The notes below the pieces were generated by a model. That model saw only the letters and a program-made list of their open reading frames with translations. It was not told where the DNA came from and ran no database searches. This document shows, piece by piece, positions 14,959 through 21,598 of a stretch of DNA of 24,720 nucleotides (positions within the stretch are counted from its first letter, which is position 1; each line of letters begins with the position of its first letter). A program made the position numbers and the translations under genes. The DNA is from UBA4615 sp035628395 (GTDB lineage: Bacteria; Pseudomonadota; Gammaproteobacteria; Burkholderiales; Burkholderiaceae_E): positions 1 through 24,720 of the forward strand of contig DASPJX010000292.1 of assembly GCA_035628395.1 (NCBI GenBank), written 5' to 3'.

Positions 14959-16262
14959 GGCGCGCCCGCGTCGCACCGACGCTCCCGGCCCTCGCCGCCG
15001 GCCTCGCGCTCGCCCTCGCCCTCGCGCTCGGCCTCGGCCTCGCCGCGGCGCGCGAGCCGGCTCCCCCCGCTGCCCCGTCCGCGCGCGCCGACGTCGCGAA
15101 GGCGCTCGGGCTGTCGGGCGCCGAGGTCGAGGCGATCCTCGCGCACGGCCCCTGGCCGCCGCCCTTCGAACCCGACCCGACCAACCGCGGTTCGGGCGTG
15201 CCCGCGGCGATCGAGCTCGGTCGTCGGCTGTTCGTCGATCGGCGGCTGTCCGGCGACGGCCGGCGCGCGTGCATCGGCTGCCATCGCCCGCCGCTCGGCT
15301 TCTCCGACGGCCGCGCACGCAGCCCGGACAACGACGGCCGGCCGCTCGACCGCAACTCGCCGGCGCTGCTCGACGCGCGCCTGCACCACTGGTTCGGCTG
15401 GGACGGCGCCGCCGACTCGCTGTGGGCGTTCACGCTGCGGCCGATGGCCGATCCGCGCGAGCTCGCCACCGACGACGACCGGCTGGCCGCGGCGCTCGAC
15501 GGCGATCCCGCGCTCGCGTGCCTGCGCCGCGCGGCGTTCGGCGAGCGGCCCGCGGCGCCGCAGGGGCTGCGGGTGCAGGCCGCGAAGGCGCTGGCCGCGT
15601 TCGTCGAGACGCTCGACTCGCCGCGCACGCCGTTCGACGAGCTGCGCGACGCGCTCGAGCGCGGCGACGCGGCCGCCGCCCTCGCCTACCCGGCCGACGC
15701 GCTGCGCGGTCTGCGGCGCTTCGTCGGCGACGCGCGCTGCAGCCTCTGCCACGCCGGGCCGGCGTTCACGAACGGCGAGTTCCACGACACCGGACGCCCG
15801 TTCATGGCGGCACCGGGCCGTCCCGATCCGGGCCGCCACGGCGGCATCCGGGCGGTGCTCGCCGACCCGCACAACCGGCTCGGCGCCTGGAGCGACGCCG
15901 CCGATCCGGCGGTCGGCGTGCGCACGCGGCACCTCGCGCCCGAGCACCGCAACTTCGGCGAGTTCCGCGTGCCGGGGCTGCGCGGCGCGGCGTTCACCGC
16001 ACCCTACGGCCACGACGGCTCGCTCGCGACCCTCGAGGACGTGATCGCCCACTACGCCGACCCGCCGCTCGAGCGGCTCCATTCGGACGGCGAGTCGCTG
16101 CTGCGTCCGCTCGGCCCCGACCCGGCGACGCGCGCCGAGCTCGCGGCCTTCCTGCGCACGCTGTCGGCCCGGCCCCGGAGCGCGCCGCCGCGCGCCGTCG
16201 CCGCGGCCTCCGACCCGACGGTCCGCGCCTGCGTCGCGCGCCCCGCGGCGCCGAGCCCGTGA
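14955..16262 (+). CDS. di-heme cytochrome c peroxidase / MauG-family protein
   Basis: The 435-residue periplasmic protein has a signal peptide (1-32) with a Leu-Ala/Leu-Gly repeat and two heme c sites, CIGCH (C106, C109, H110) and CSLCH (C262, C265, H266). Other family motifs are LGRRLFVDRRLSGDGR before heme 1, RNSPALLDARLHHWFGWDG after it, and VPGLRGAAFTAPYGHDGSLATLEDVI after heme 2. The motif TAPYGHDG (Y351, H353) is common to MauG-like and peroxidase branches. MauG differs from peroxidases by a Tyr instead of Met/His as distal ligand of one heme; I cannot settle this from sequence alone. Bacterial members reduce hydrogen peroxide with cytochrome electrons or oxidatively modify partner proteins (MauG on tryptophan, MbnH on MbnP). 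ATG 14955 overlaps the preceding stop. The last ~30 residues are an unstructured Ala/Pro-rich tail with one cysteine. Confidence 0.9.
   Translation: MRRARVAPTLPALAAGLALALALALGLGLAAAREPAPPAAPSARADVAKALGLSGAEVEAILAHGPWPPPFEPDPTNRGSGVPAAIELGRRLFVDRRLSGDGRRACIGCHRPPLGFSDGRARSPDNDGRPLDRNSPALLDARLHHWFGWDGAADSLWAFTLRPMADPRELATDDDRLAAALDGDPALACLRRAAFGERPAAPQGLRVQAAKALAAFVETLDSPRTPFDELRDALERGDAAAALAYPADALRGLRRFVGDARCSLCHAGPAFTNGEFHDTGRPFMAAPGRPDPGRHGGIRAVLADPHNRLGAWSDAADPAVGVRTRHLAPEHRNFGEFRVPGLRGAAFTAPYGHDGSLATLEDVIAHYADPPLERLHSDGESLLRPLGPDPATRAELAAFLRTLSARPRSAPPRAVAAASDPTVRACVARPAAPSP
15003..15044 (+). repeat. hexamer repeat inside the peroxidase signal peptide
   Basis: Seven consecutive units of CTCGSS (S is G or C) encode Leu-Ala or Leu-Gly pairs in the hydrophobic core of the signal sequence of the di-heme protein. 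Gain or loss of a unit keeps the reading frame and changes the core by two residues. Confidence 0.75.
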
Positions 16263-16334
16263 CCGTCGGGCCGGTCTCCGCGACGCGCCGCTGCGGGCCG
16301 GACGCCCGGTCCGGGTTCGCCGGGCCGCCCTCGG

Positions 16335-16353
16335 CACCCGGGTCGCCCGGGTG
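16335..16353. terminator. stem-loop between convergent genes
   Basis: CACCCGGG (16335-16342), loop TCG, CCCGGGTG (16346-16353): a perfect 8-bp stem with a 3-base loop, in the 102-base gap between the converging peroxidase and arfB genes. A second, weaker hairpin lies at 16298-16314 (CCGGAC, loop GCCCG, GTCCGG). Neither is followed by a T-run. They could end transcription from either side with help from Rho. Confidence 0.4.
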
Positions 16354-16364
16354 ACGCGCCGGAC

Positions 16365-16772
16365 CTAGCCCTCGGGCCCGGACGCCCGGCCGCGCAGCGC
16401 CTTCACGCGCCCGCGCTGCGCCTTCTCCTCGAGCCGGCGCCGCTGCGAGCCGAGCGTCGGCCGGGTCGGGCGGCGCTGCACCGGCGCCACCGACGCCGCG
16501 TCGACGAGCGCGCGCAGCCGCGCGATCGCGTCCTCCCGGTTGCGCTCGAGGCTGCGGAAGCGCTGGGCCTTGATGACGACGACACCGTCGTCGCTGATCC
16601 GCGCGTCGCGCGCCCCGAGCAGGCGCGCCTTGACCGGCTCCGGCAGCGAGGACGCGCGCACGTCGAAGCGCAGGTGCACCGCGTTCGAGACCTTGTTGAC
16701 GTTCTGGCCGCCCGCGCCCTGCGCGCGGATCGCCGTCAGCTCGATCTCGTCCTCGCGCAGCTCGACGCTCAC
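16365..16772 (-). CDS. arfB: ribosome-rescue peptidyl-tRNA hydrolase ArfB (YaeJ)
   Basis: The 135-residue release-factor-like protein hydrolyses peptidyl-tRNA on ribosomes stalled at the end of broken mRNAs. The catalytic GGQ lies at residues 21-23 inside AQGAGGQNVNKVSNAVHL, diagnostic of the class I release factor / ICT1 / ArfB group. There is no stop-codon recognition domain. The C-terminus is a basic tail (RRPTRPTLGSQRRRLEEKAQ onward) of the kind that inserts into the empty mRNA channel. Length matches E. coli ArfB (140). The start is GTG 16772 (MSVELREDE), which overlaps the stop of the EcsC-family gene as GTGA and matches the family start. It is the second gene of a two-gene unit and converges on the peroxidase operon. 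Confidence 0.93.
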   Translation of the reverse strand: MSVELREDEIELTAIRAQGAGGQNVNKVSNAVHLRFDVRASSLPEPVKARLLGARDARISDDGVVVIKAQRFRSLERNREDAIARLRALVDAASVAPVQRRPTRPTLGSQRRRLEEKAQRGRVKALRGRASGPEG

Positions 16773-17467
16773 GGCGACGGCGCGTCGACGCCGCCCCGGA
16801 GGCGGCGCGCGGCGCCGCGCGCGGGGCGCGCCTCCGGCGCCTCCCGCGGCGCGTCGGTCACGTCGACGGCCTGCGCGTCGACGACGAGGTCGCGCGAGAA
16901 CAGCTCGTGCGCGGTGCGCGCGACCCGCTCGGTGTCCCACCACGCGTAGGCGGCGACCGCGGCCGCGCCGACGCCGGGCACCCAGCGGCTCGCCGCCTTC
17001 GCCACCATCTGCCCGCTCAGCTGCACGCCCAGGCGCGCGGCGAGCGTGCGCATCGCGCCGCTCGTCAGGCGGTGCACCACCACGCGCTGGCCGGCGCGCA
17101 CGACGACGTCGCGCAGCAGCTGCGAGGCCGCGTGCCGGAACAGGCAGTAGAGCATCTGCTCGCGGCTCAGCGAGGCGCTGCGGCCGTGCAGCCCGGCGAT
17201 GTCGGCGACGAGCTGCGACTGGATCCGCCAGATCGCCACCAGGTCGGGCACGAGCGTCAGCATGCCGAGCGGGCCGGGCGGCAGCGACAGCCCGCCCGAG
17301 ACCACCGCGGCCCGGCGCGCCGCCTGCCGCGCGAGCCGGCGCATCTCGCGCTCGGGGTCGGTGACGGCGGTGCGCCGCGTGGCGGGCACGCGCGAGACGA
17401 TCTCGACGATCGCGTCGCCCACCGCGGCGCCCGCGCGCGCGCGGCGACCGTCGTCCGGATCGGGCAT
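16769..17467 (-). CDS. EcsC-family protein
   Basis: The 232-residue protein resembles the EcsC family, named after the third gene of the Bacillus ecs operon; its molecular function is unknown. Visible features are a basic helical region (EREMRRLARQAARRAAVVSG) and a hydrophobic stretch, LPPGPLGMLTLVPDLVAIWR, near residues 64-84. A second hydrophobic segment, SRWVPGVGAAAVAAYAWW, lies near 160-178. The VPDLVAIWRIQSQLVADIAGLHG and WVPGVGAAAVA motifs are what I recognise. It probably associates with the membrane. ATG 17467 has ribosome site GAGGAG seven bases upstream. The C-terminus is rich in Arg, Ala and Pro. It overlaps arfB by four bases and is divergent from the thiolase gene. The family assignment is good but no role can be stated. 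Confidence 0.75.
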   Translation of the reverse strand: MPDPDDGRRARAGAAVGDAIVEIVSRVPATRRTAVTDPEREMRRLARQAARRAAVVSGGLSLPPGPLGMLTLVPDLVAIWRIQSQLVADIAGLHGRSASLSREQMLYCLFRHAASQLLRDVVVRAGQRVVVHRLTSGAMRTLAARLGVQLSGQMVAKAASRWVPGVGAAAVAAYAWWDTERVARTAHELFSRDLVVDAQAVDVTDAPREAPEARPARGAARRLRGGVDAPSP

Positions 17468-17500
17468 GGGACGCTCCTCGGAAGGGATGGACCGACCTGC

Positions 17501-17506
17501 ATCATA
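17501..17506 (-). promoter_or_regulatory. candidate -10 element of the EcsC-arfB unit
   Basis: On the minus strand this reads TATGAT, five of six bases of the -10 consensus, 34 bases before the ATG at 17467. The predicted leader of about 27 bases contains the GAGGAG ribosome site. No good -35 element is seen. Confidence 0.3.
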
Positions 17507-17546
17507 GGCGAGCCGCGGGCACGGGCGGACCTCGGCGGCGATGCGG

Positions 17547-17576
17547 GATAATCGGAGAAACCGCCCCCGCGGGCGG
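17547..17576 (+). promoter_or_regulatory. candidate -10 and 5'-leader hairpin of the thiolase gene
   Basis: GATAAT at 17547-17552 is a likely -10 element in the context GGGATAATCGG, closely like that at 108. A start point near 17559 would place a hairpin (CCGCCC 17561-17566, loop CCGC, GGGCGG 17571-17576) at the very 5' end of the mRNA. The ribosome site GGGAG is at 17590-17594, before ATG 17601. No clear -35 element is visible. Confidence 0.35.
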
Positions 17577-17600
17577 CCGTCGGATCCCAGGGAGAGCCCC

Positions 17601-18782
17601 ATGCGAGAAGTCGTCGTCGTCAGCGCGGTCCGCACCGCGATCGGAACCTTCGGCGGAAGCCTGAAGGACGTGCCGCCCACCCGGCTCGCCTCGCTCGTCG
17701 TGCGCGAGGCCGTCGCGCGCGCGGGCGTCGCGCCCGATCGGGTCGGCCACGTCGTCTTCGGCCACGTCATCAACACGGAGCCGAAGGACATGTACCTGTC
17801 GCGGGTCGCCGCGATCGAGGCCGGCCTGCCGCAGGGCGTGCCGGCGATGAACGTCAACCGCCTGTGCGGCAGCGGCCTGCAGGCGATCGTGACCGCCGCG
17901 CAGTCGATCCTGCTCGGCGACGCCGAGGTCGCGATCGGCGGGGGCGCGGAGTCGATGAGCCGCGGCCCCTACCTGCTGCCGGCGGCGCGCTGGGGCGCGC
18001 GGATGGGCGACGTGAAGACGATCGACATGATGACCGGCGCGCTGCACGACCCGTTCGACGTGGTCCACATGGGCGTGACCGCCGAGAACGTCGCCGCGAA
18101 GTACGGCGTCACCCGCGCCGACCAGGACGCGCTCGCGCTCGAGAGCCACCGGCGCGCCTCGGCCGCGAGCCGTGCCGGGCGCTTCGCGTCGCAGATCGTG
18201 CCGGTCGAGCTGACGGGCCGCAAGGGCACGGTGTCGTTCGACACCGACGAGCACATCCGCCACGACGCGACGCCCGAGGACATGGCGAAGCTCAAGCCGG
18301 TGTTCCTGAAGGAGAACGGCACGGTGACCGCGGGCAACGCCTCGGGCATCAACGACGCGGCCGCCGCGCTCGTGCTGATGGAGCGCTCGGCGGCCGAGAA
18401 GGCCGGCCTCGCGCCGCTCGCGCGGCTGGTGTCGTACGGGCACGCCGGCGTCGACCCGAAGATCATGGGCATCGGCCCGGTGCCGGCCTCGCGCATCGCC
18501 CTCGAGCGCGCGGGCATCACGACCGCGCAGCTCGACGTCGTCGAGTCGAACGAGGCGTTCGCAGCGCAGGCCTGCGCGGTGATGCGCGAGCTCGACCTCG
18601 ATCCGGCCCGCGTCAACCCGAACGGCAGCGGCATCTCGCTCGGCCATCCGGTCGGCGCGACCGGCGCGATCATCGCGACCAAGGCGGTGCACGAGCTCGC
18701 CCGCATCGGCGGCCGCTACGCGCTGGTCACGATGTGCATCGGCGGCGGCCAGGGCATCGCCGCGGTGTTCGAGCGGATCTGA
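17601..18782 (+). CDS. bktB: BktB-like acetyl-CoA acyltransferase (beta-ketothiolase)
   Basis: The 393-residue thiolase condenses acetyl-CoA with acetyl- or propionyl-CoA, or cleaves 3-ketoacyl-CoA. The acyl-accepting cysteine is C89 in NVNRLCGSG. H349 in GHPVGATG and C379 in TMCIGGGQG complete the active site. Long stretches (TEPKDMYLSRVAAIEAG, RWGARMGD, SYGHAGVDPKIMGIGPVP, FERI at the end) are nearly those of Cupriavidus necator BktB, which supplies C4 and C5 ketoacyl-CoA for polyhydroxyalkanoate. The closeness to BktB rather than PhaA is from recalled family sequence. ATG 17601 has ribosome site GGGAG 6-10 bases upstream. An in-frame ATG at 17541 would lie upstream of the candidate -10 and is rejected. 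No phaC, phaB or other PHA genes are in this window, so the gene stands alone. Confidence 0.93.
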   Translation: MREVVVVSAVRTAIGTFGGSLKDVPPTRLASLVVREAVARAGVAPDRVGHVVFGHVINTEPKDMYLSRVAAIEAGLPQGVPAMNVNRLCGSGLQAIVTAAQSILLGDAEVAIGGGAESMSRGPYLLPAARWGARMGDVKTIDMMTGALHDPFDVVHMGVTAENVAAKYGVTRADQDALALESHRRASAASRAGRFASQIVPVELTGRKGTVSFDTDEHIRHDATPEDMAKLKPVFLKENGTVTAGNASGINDAAAALVLMERSAAEKAGLAPLARLVSYGHAGVDPKIMGIGPVPASRIALERAGITTAQLDVVESNEAFAAQACAVMRELDLDPARVNPNGSGISLGHPVGATGAIIATKAVHELARIGGRYALVTMCIGGGQGIAAVFERI

Positions 18783-18786
18783 GCGT

Positions 18787-18809
18787 CGGCCCGGGGCGGC
18801 CCCCGGCCG
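18787..18809. terminator. GC hairpin between convergent thiolase and glycolipid-binding genes
   Basis: An inverted repeat of 10 positions with one C-C mismatch (CGGCCCGGGG / CCCCCGGCCG) around loop CGG fills most of the 29-base gap between two convergent stop codons. It is likely to fold in RNA from either strand. It has no T-run, so a Rho-assisted or bidirectional terminator is the most that can be claimed. Confidence 0.45.
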
Positions 18810-18811
18810 CC

Positions 18812-19384
18812 TCAGGCCCCTCGCTCGAGCGGCGCGACGCGCTCGAACAGCGACTCGTACCGCAGCACCCAGCCCTCGTCGTCGGTCTCGATCACGGCCT
18901 CGAAGCCGAGCGCCGCACCGAGATCCACGTAGCGGAAGCGGCGCGCGCCGAGGCGCTCGTACCGCTGCCGGGACCGCAGGACCTCGAGGGTCGCGCCGTC
19001 GATCCACGCGGTGTCGATCGTCAGCGACGCGCCCGCCGACGTCGGCACCCGCCGGATCGGCAGCGTGTTGCAGAAGGGCGTGACCGACAGGTCGGGCTCG
19101 TCGGCGCCCTCGAGGTCGGCGCGCCGGCGGCCGTCGACCGACCAGCCCGCGCCGACGCGCTCGAGCCGCAGCGTGCCGCCGCCCGACGGGCCGCGTCGCT
19201 CGACCACGAGCGAGCGCGCCCGTCCGTCGCGATCGATCCGCCAGCGGTGGTCGACGCGCAGCCCGCCGTCGGCCGCGCAGAGCACGGTGGACGACGCGTC
19301 GAGGCCGCCGTCGGACGCCGTCATCTCGAGCCGTTCCAGGCCCTCGACGTCCAGCCGGCGCCACAGCAGCAGGCGCGCGTCCAC
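18812..19384 (-). CDS. putative glycolipid-binding family protein (DUF1089 type)
   Basis: The 190-residue protein resembles the putative glycolipid-binding family (related to Pseudomonas PA1994, whose fold resembles lipoprotein LolA/LolB). Recognised parts are LLLWRRLDVEGLERLEM at the N-terminus, LRVDHRWRIDRDGRARSLVVE, the central DLSVTPFCNTLPIRR, the segment VDGRRRADLEGADEPDLSV and TAWIDGATLEVLRSRQRYERL. It has no signal peptide or membrane segment, so it is cytoplasmic as read. The start GTG 19384 is the only start that keeps the conserved N-terminus; it lies 14 bases after the stop of the receptor gene, with only a weak ribosome site. It is the last gene of the alcohol dehydrogenase operon. 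A ligand has not been established for the family; the name comes from structure. Confidence 0.75.
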   Translation of the reverse strand: MDARLLLWRRLDVEGLERLEMTASDGGLDASSTVLCAADGGLRVDHRWRIDRDGRARSLVVERRGPSGGGTLRLERVGAGWSVDGRRRADLEGADEPDLSVTPFCNTLPIRRVPTSAGASLTIDTAWIDGATLEVLRSRQRYERLGARRFRYVDLGAALGFEAVIETDDEGWVLRYESLFERVAPLERGA

Positions 19385-19398
19385 GCCGCTCGCCCGCG

Positions 19399-20421
19399 CT
19401 ACTCGACCTTCCCGATCCGGCGCACCACGTCCGACAGCACCTCGTTCTCGCGGTCGTAGAACCGCGCGAACTCGGGCGCGTCGAGGAACTGCAGCGGCGT
19501 GCCGAGCGTCTCGAAGCGCTGCTGCATCTGCGCGTCCGACAGGATCGCCTTCGAGGCGGCCCGCAGCCGCGCGAGCACCGGCTCGGGCGTGCCGGCCGGC
19601 GCGAAGAGCCCCGCCCACTGCGAGAACTCGACGTCCCAGCCGCCCTCCTTCAGCGTCGGCACCTCGGGCAGCGCGGCGAGCCGCGAGCCGCCCCAGCTGC
19701 CGAGCACGCGGACGCGGCCGGCCTTCACGTGCTGGACGATGCTCGACGGTCCGGTCGCGAGCGCCTCGACCTGGCCGCCGAGCAGCCCGACCACCGCGGG
19801 CCCGGCGCCGGTGTACGGCACGTGCAGCAGCTTCACGCCGGCGCGCCCGGCGAGCATCTCCATCGGCACGTGCATCGTGCCGTAGTTGCCCGACGAGCCG
19901 TACGGGATCTGGCCCGGCCGGCGCTTCGCGTCGGCGACGAAGTCGGCGACGGTCTTCCACGGCGACTCGGCGCGCACCGCGAGCACCACCGGGTCGGCGG
20001 TGAAGCGGGCCACCGGCACGAGGTCGCGGTGCTGGAACATCGGCGAGCGGCCGAGCACCCGGTCGGCCTCGGGCAGGATCGAGATCGACGACAGCGCCAT
20101 CAGCAGCGTGTAGCCGTCGGGCTTCGCGCGCGCGACCTGCTGCATGCCGAGGCCGCCGCCGGCGCCCGCCTTGTTCTCGACGACCACCGGCTGGCCGAGC
20201 TGCTTCTCGAGCGCCGCGGCCACCGGCCGGCCGACGAGGTCGGCGACGCCGCCCGGCGGGAACGGCACCACCATCGTGATCGGCCGCGACGGCCACGGCC
20301 CTTCCTGCGCGCGCGCGGCGCCCGGGCACGCGAGCGCGGCGGCCGCGGCGAGCAGCGCGCGCCGGCGCCCGGCCGACGGCGCGGCCGACGGCCCGGGCGC
20401 GTGACGGTCGGCGCGGCTCAT
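19399..20421 (-). CDS. Bug/TctC-family tripartite tricarboxylate transporter substrate-binding protein
   Basis: The 340-residue periplasmic receptor captures carboxylates or other small polar compounds. The signal peptide has a twin-arginine-like run (RRRALL, 19-24) and probable cleavage after ARA at 38. The mature protein begins with the Bug hallmark WPSRPITMVVPFPPGG, then ENKAGAGGGLG, KPDGYTLLM, YGSSGNYGTMHVPME and VPYTGAGPAVVGLLGGQV; GLFAPAGTPEPVLARL is near the end. The length is normal. ATG 20421 overlaps the alcohol dehydrogenase stop (ATGA), so the two are translated together. No TctA/TctB membrane subunits are present. Orphan Bug receptors are abundant in Burkholderiales, where they may share a transporter or act as sensors. 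The ligand is unknown; the coupling suggests an alcohol- or acid-related compound. Confidence 0.92.
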   Translation of the reverse strand: MSRADRHAPGPSAAPSAGRRRALLAAAAALACPGAARAQEGPWPSRPITMVVPFPPGGVADLVGRPVAAALEKQLGQPVVVENKAGAGGGLGMQQVARAKPDGYTLLMALSSISILPEADRVLGRSPMFQHRDLVPVARFTADPVVLAVRAESPWKTVADFVADAKRRPGQIPYGSSGNYGTMHVPMEMLAGRAGVKLLHVPYTGAGPAVVGLLGGQVEALATGPSSIVQHVKAGRVRVLGSWGGSRLAALPEVPTLKEGGWDVEFSQWAGLFAPAGTPEPVLARLRAASKAILSDAQMQQRFETLGTPLQFLDAPEFARFYDRENEVLSDVVRRIGKVE

Positions 20422-21488
20422 GGCTGCAGCACCACGCGCCCGACCACGCGGCCCGCCGCCAGGTCCTCGAGCGAGCGGTTGACCTCCGACATCGGCCGCA
20501 TCGTCAGCGGGATCTCGGGCAGCGTGACGCGCTGCGCGAGCGCGACCAGCTCGCGCAGCTCGTTGAGCCCCGCGACGTACGAGCCCTGCACGGTCATCGC
20601 CTTCAGCGGGAACATCGGCACCGGCGTGCGGAACTCGCCGCCGAACAGCCCGACGATGACCACCTTGCCGCCGCGGCGCACCAGCGCGGTCGCGAGCGTC
20701 GAGCTCGACTCCGCGCCGACGAAGTCGACCGCGCCGAGCACGTTGTTGCCGCTCGCCTTGACGATCGTTCGCGCCGCGTCGGCCGCCCCGGGGTCGACGG
20801 CGAGCGCCGCGCCGTAGCGCTGCGCGGTCTCGCGCTTGACCGGATCGGGGTCGACGGCGACGACCTTCGCCTTCGACAGCGCCGACAGCAGCGCGACCGC
20901 GGTCATGCCGACGCCGCCGCAGCCGATCACCGCGATCCAGTCCTCGGGCCCCGCCTCGGGCAGCTTCGAGATCGCGCCGTAGGCGGTGATGCCCGCGCAG
21001 GCGAAGGTGGCCGCGCGCGCCGGGTCGAGCCCGCCGATCGGCACCAGGTAGCGCTCGTGCGGCACGCGCACGAGGTCGGCGTAGCCGCCGGGCAGCTGGA
21101 TGCCCAGGTTGCGCGCGCCGCGGTTGCACAGGTGATCGTCCCCCGCCTCGCAGGTCGGGCAGGTGCCGCAGCCGAGCCACGGATAGACGACGACGCGGTC
21201 GCCGACCTTCACGTCCGCGACCTCCGGGCCGACCTCGACGACCTCGCCGCCGATCTCGTGGCCCATCGTCACCGGCAGCGCCGCGCCGGCGCGCTCGAGC
21301 GACGACAGCTTGCCGCCGCCCATGTCGAAGCCGCCCTGCTGGATGTGCAGGTCGGAGTGGCAGATGCCGCAGTGCGTGACCCGCACCGTCACCTCTCGAC
21401 CGGCCGGCGCCTCGAGCCGGTCCTCGTGCGGCTCGAGCGCCGCGCCCCAGCGCGGGAACGCCCATCGGTGGGCACAGCGGTAATCCAT
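20418..21488 (-). CDS. zinc-dependent alcohol dehydrogenase (medium-chain family)
   Basis: The 356-residue cytoplasmic NAD(P)-dependent enzyme oxidises alcohols or reduces aldehydes. Catalytic zinc ligands are C40 (in THCGICHSD), H77 with E78 (MGHEIGG) and C164. The structural zinc cysteines C107, C110, C113 and C121 lie in GCGTCPTCEAGDDHLC. The Rossmann motif IGCGGVG is followed by VAVDPD, whose aspartate suggests preference for NAD. An insert, QGGFDMGGGKLSSLERAG (51-68), precedes the catalytic histidine and marks the subgroup. Start ATG 21488 has AGGAG seven bases upstream. It is the first gene of a three-gene operon with the Bug receptor and the glycolipid-binding-like protein. The gap to the upstream kinase gene is 110 bases. 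Substrate unknown; sequence does not separate primary-alcohol from hydroxy-acid or aldehyde substrates. Confidence 0.92.
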   Translation of the reverse strand: MDYRCAHRWAFPRWGAALEPHEDRLEAPAGREVTVRVTHCGICHSDLHIQQGGFDMGGGKLSSLERAGAALPVTMGHEIGGEVVEVGPEVADVKVGDRVVVYPWLGCGTCPTCEAGDDHLCNRGARNLGIQLPGGYADLVRVPHERYLVPIGGLDPARAATFACAGITAYGAISKLPEAGPEDWIAVIGCGGVGMTAVALLSALSKAKVVAVDPDPVKRETAQRYGAALAVDPGAADAARTIVKASGNNVLGAVDFVGAESSSTLATALVRRGGKVVIVGLFGGEFRTPVPMFPLKAMTVQGSYVAGLNELRELVALAQRVTLPEIPLTMRPMSEVNRSLEDLAAGRVVGRVVLQP

Positions 21489-21598
21489 CGGGGTCTCCTC
21501 GTCGTCCGGCCGGGCGGCCGTCGTCCGATGATGCACCGGCGGCGGCCGGTTTGGCGACGCCGGCGCGCCGCCACCGGAACGGGCGGCTCCGGCCGCGC

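Noticed and set aside
11516..15628. Minus-strand open frame extending far upstream of glutathione reductase
   Set aside because: The Gor family begins at MAEYDYD (11503). The extension crosses the repeat array and is antisense to the peroxidase operon, with no recognisable domain.
21535..21550. Hairpin ACCGGC-GGCG-GCCGGT between the kinase and alcohol dehydrogenase genes as a terminator
   Set aside because: Only a 6-bp stem with no T-run, and frequent by chance in this composition. It was not listed as a feature.
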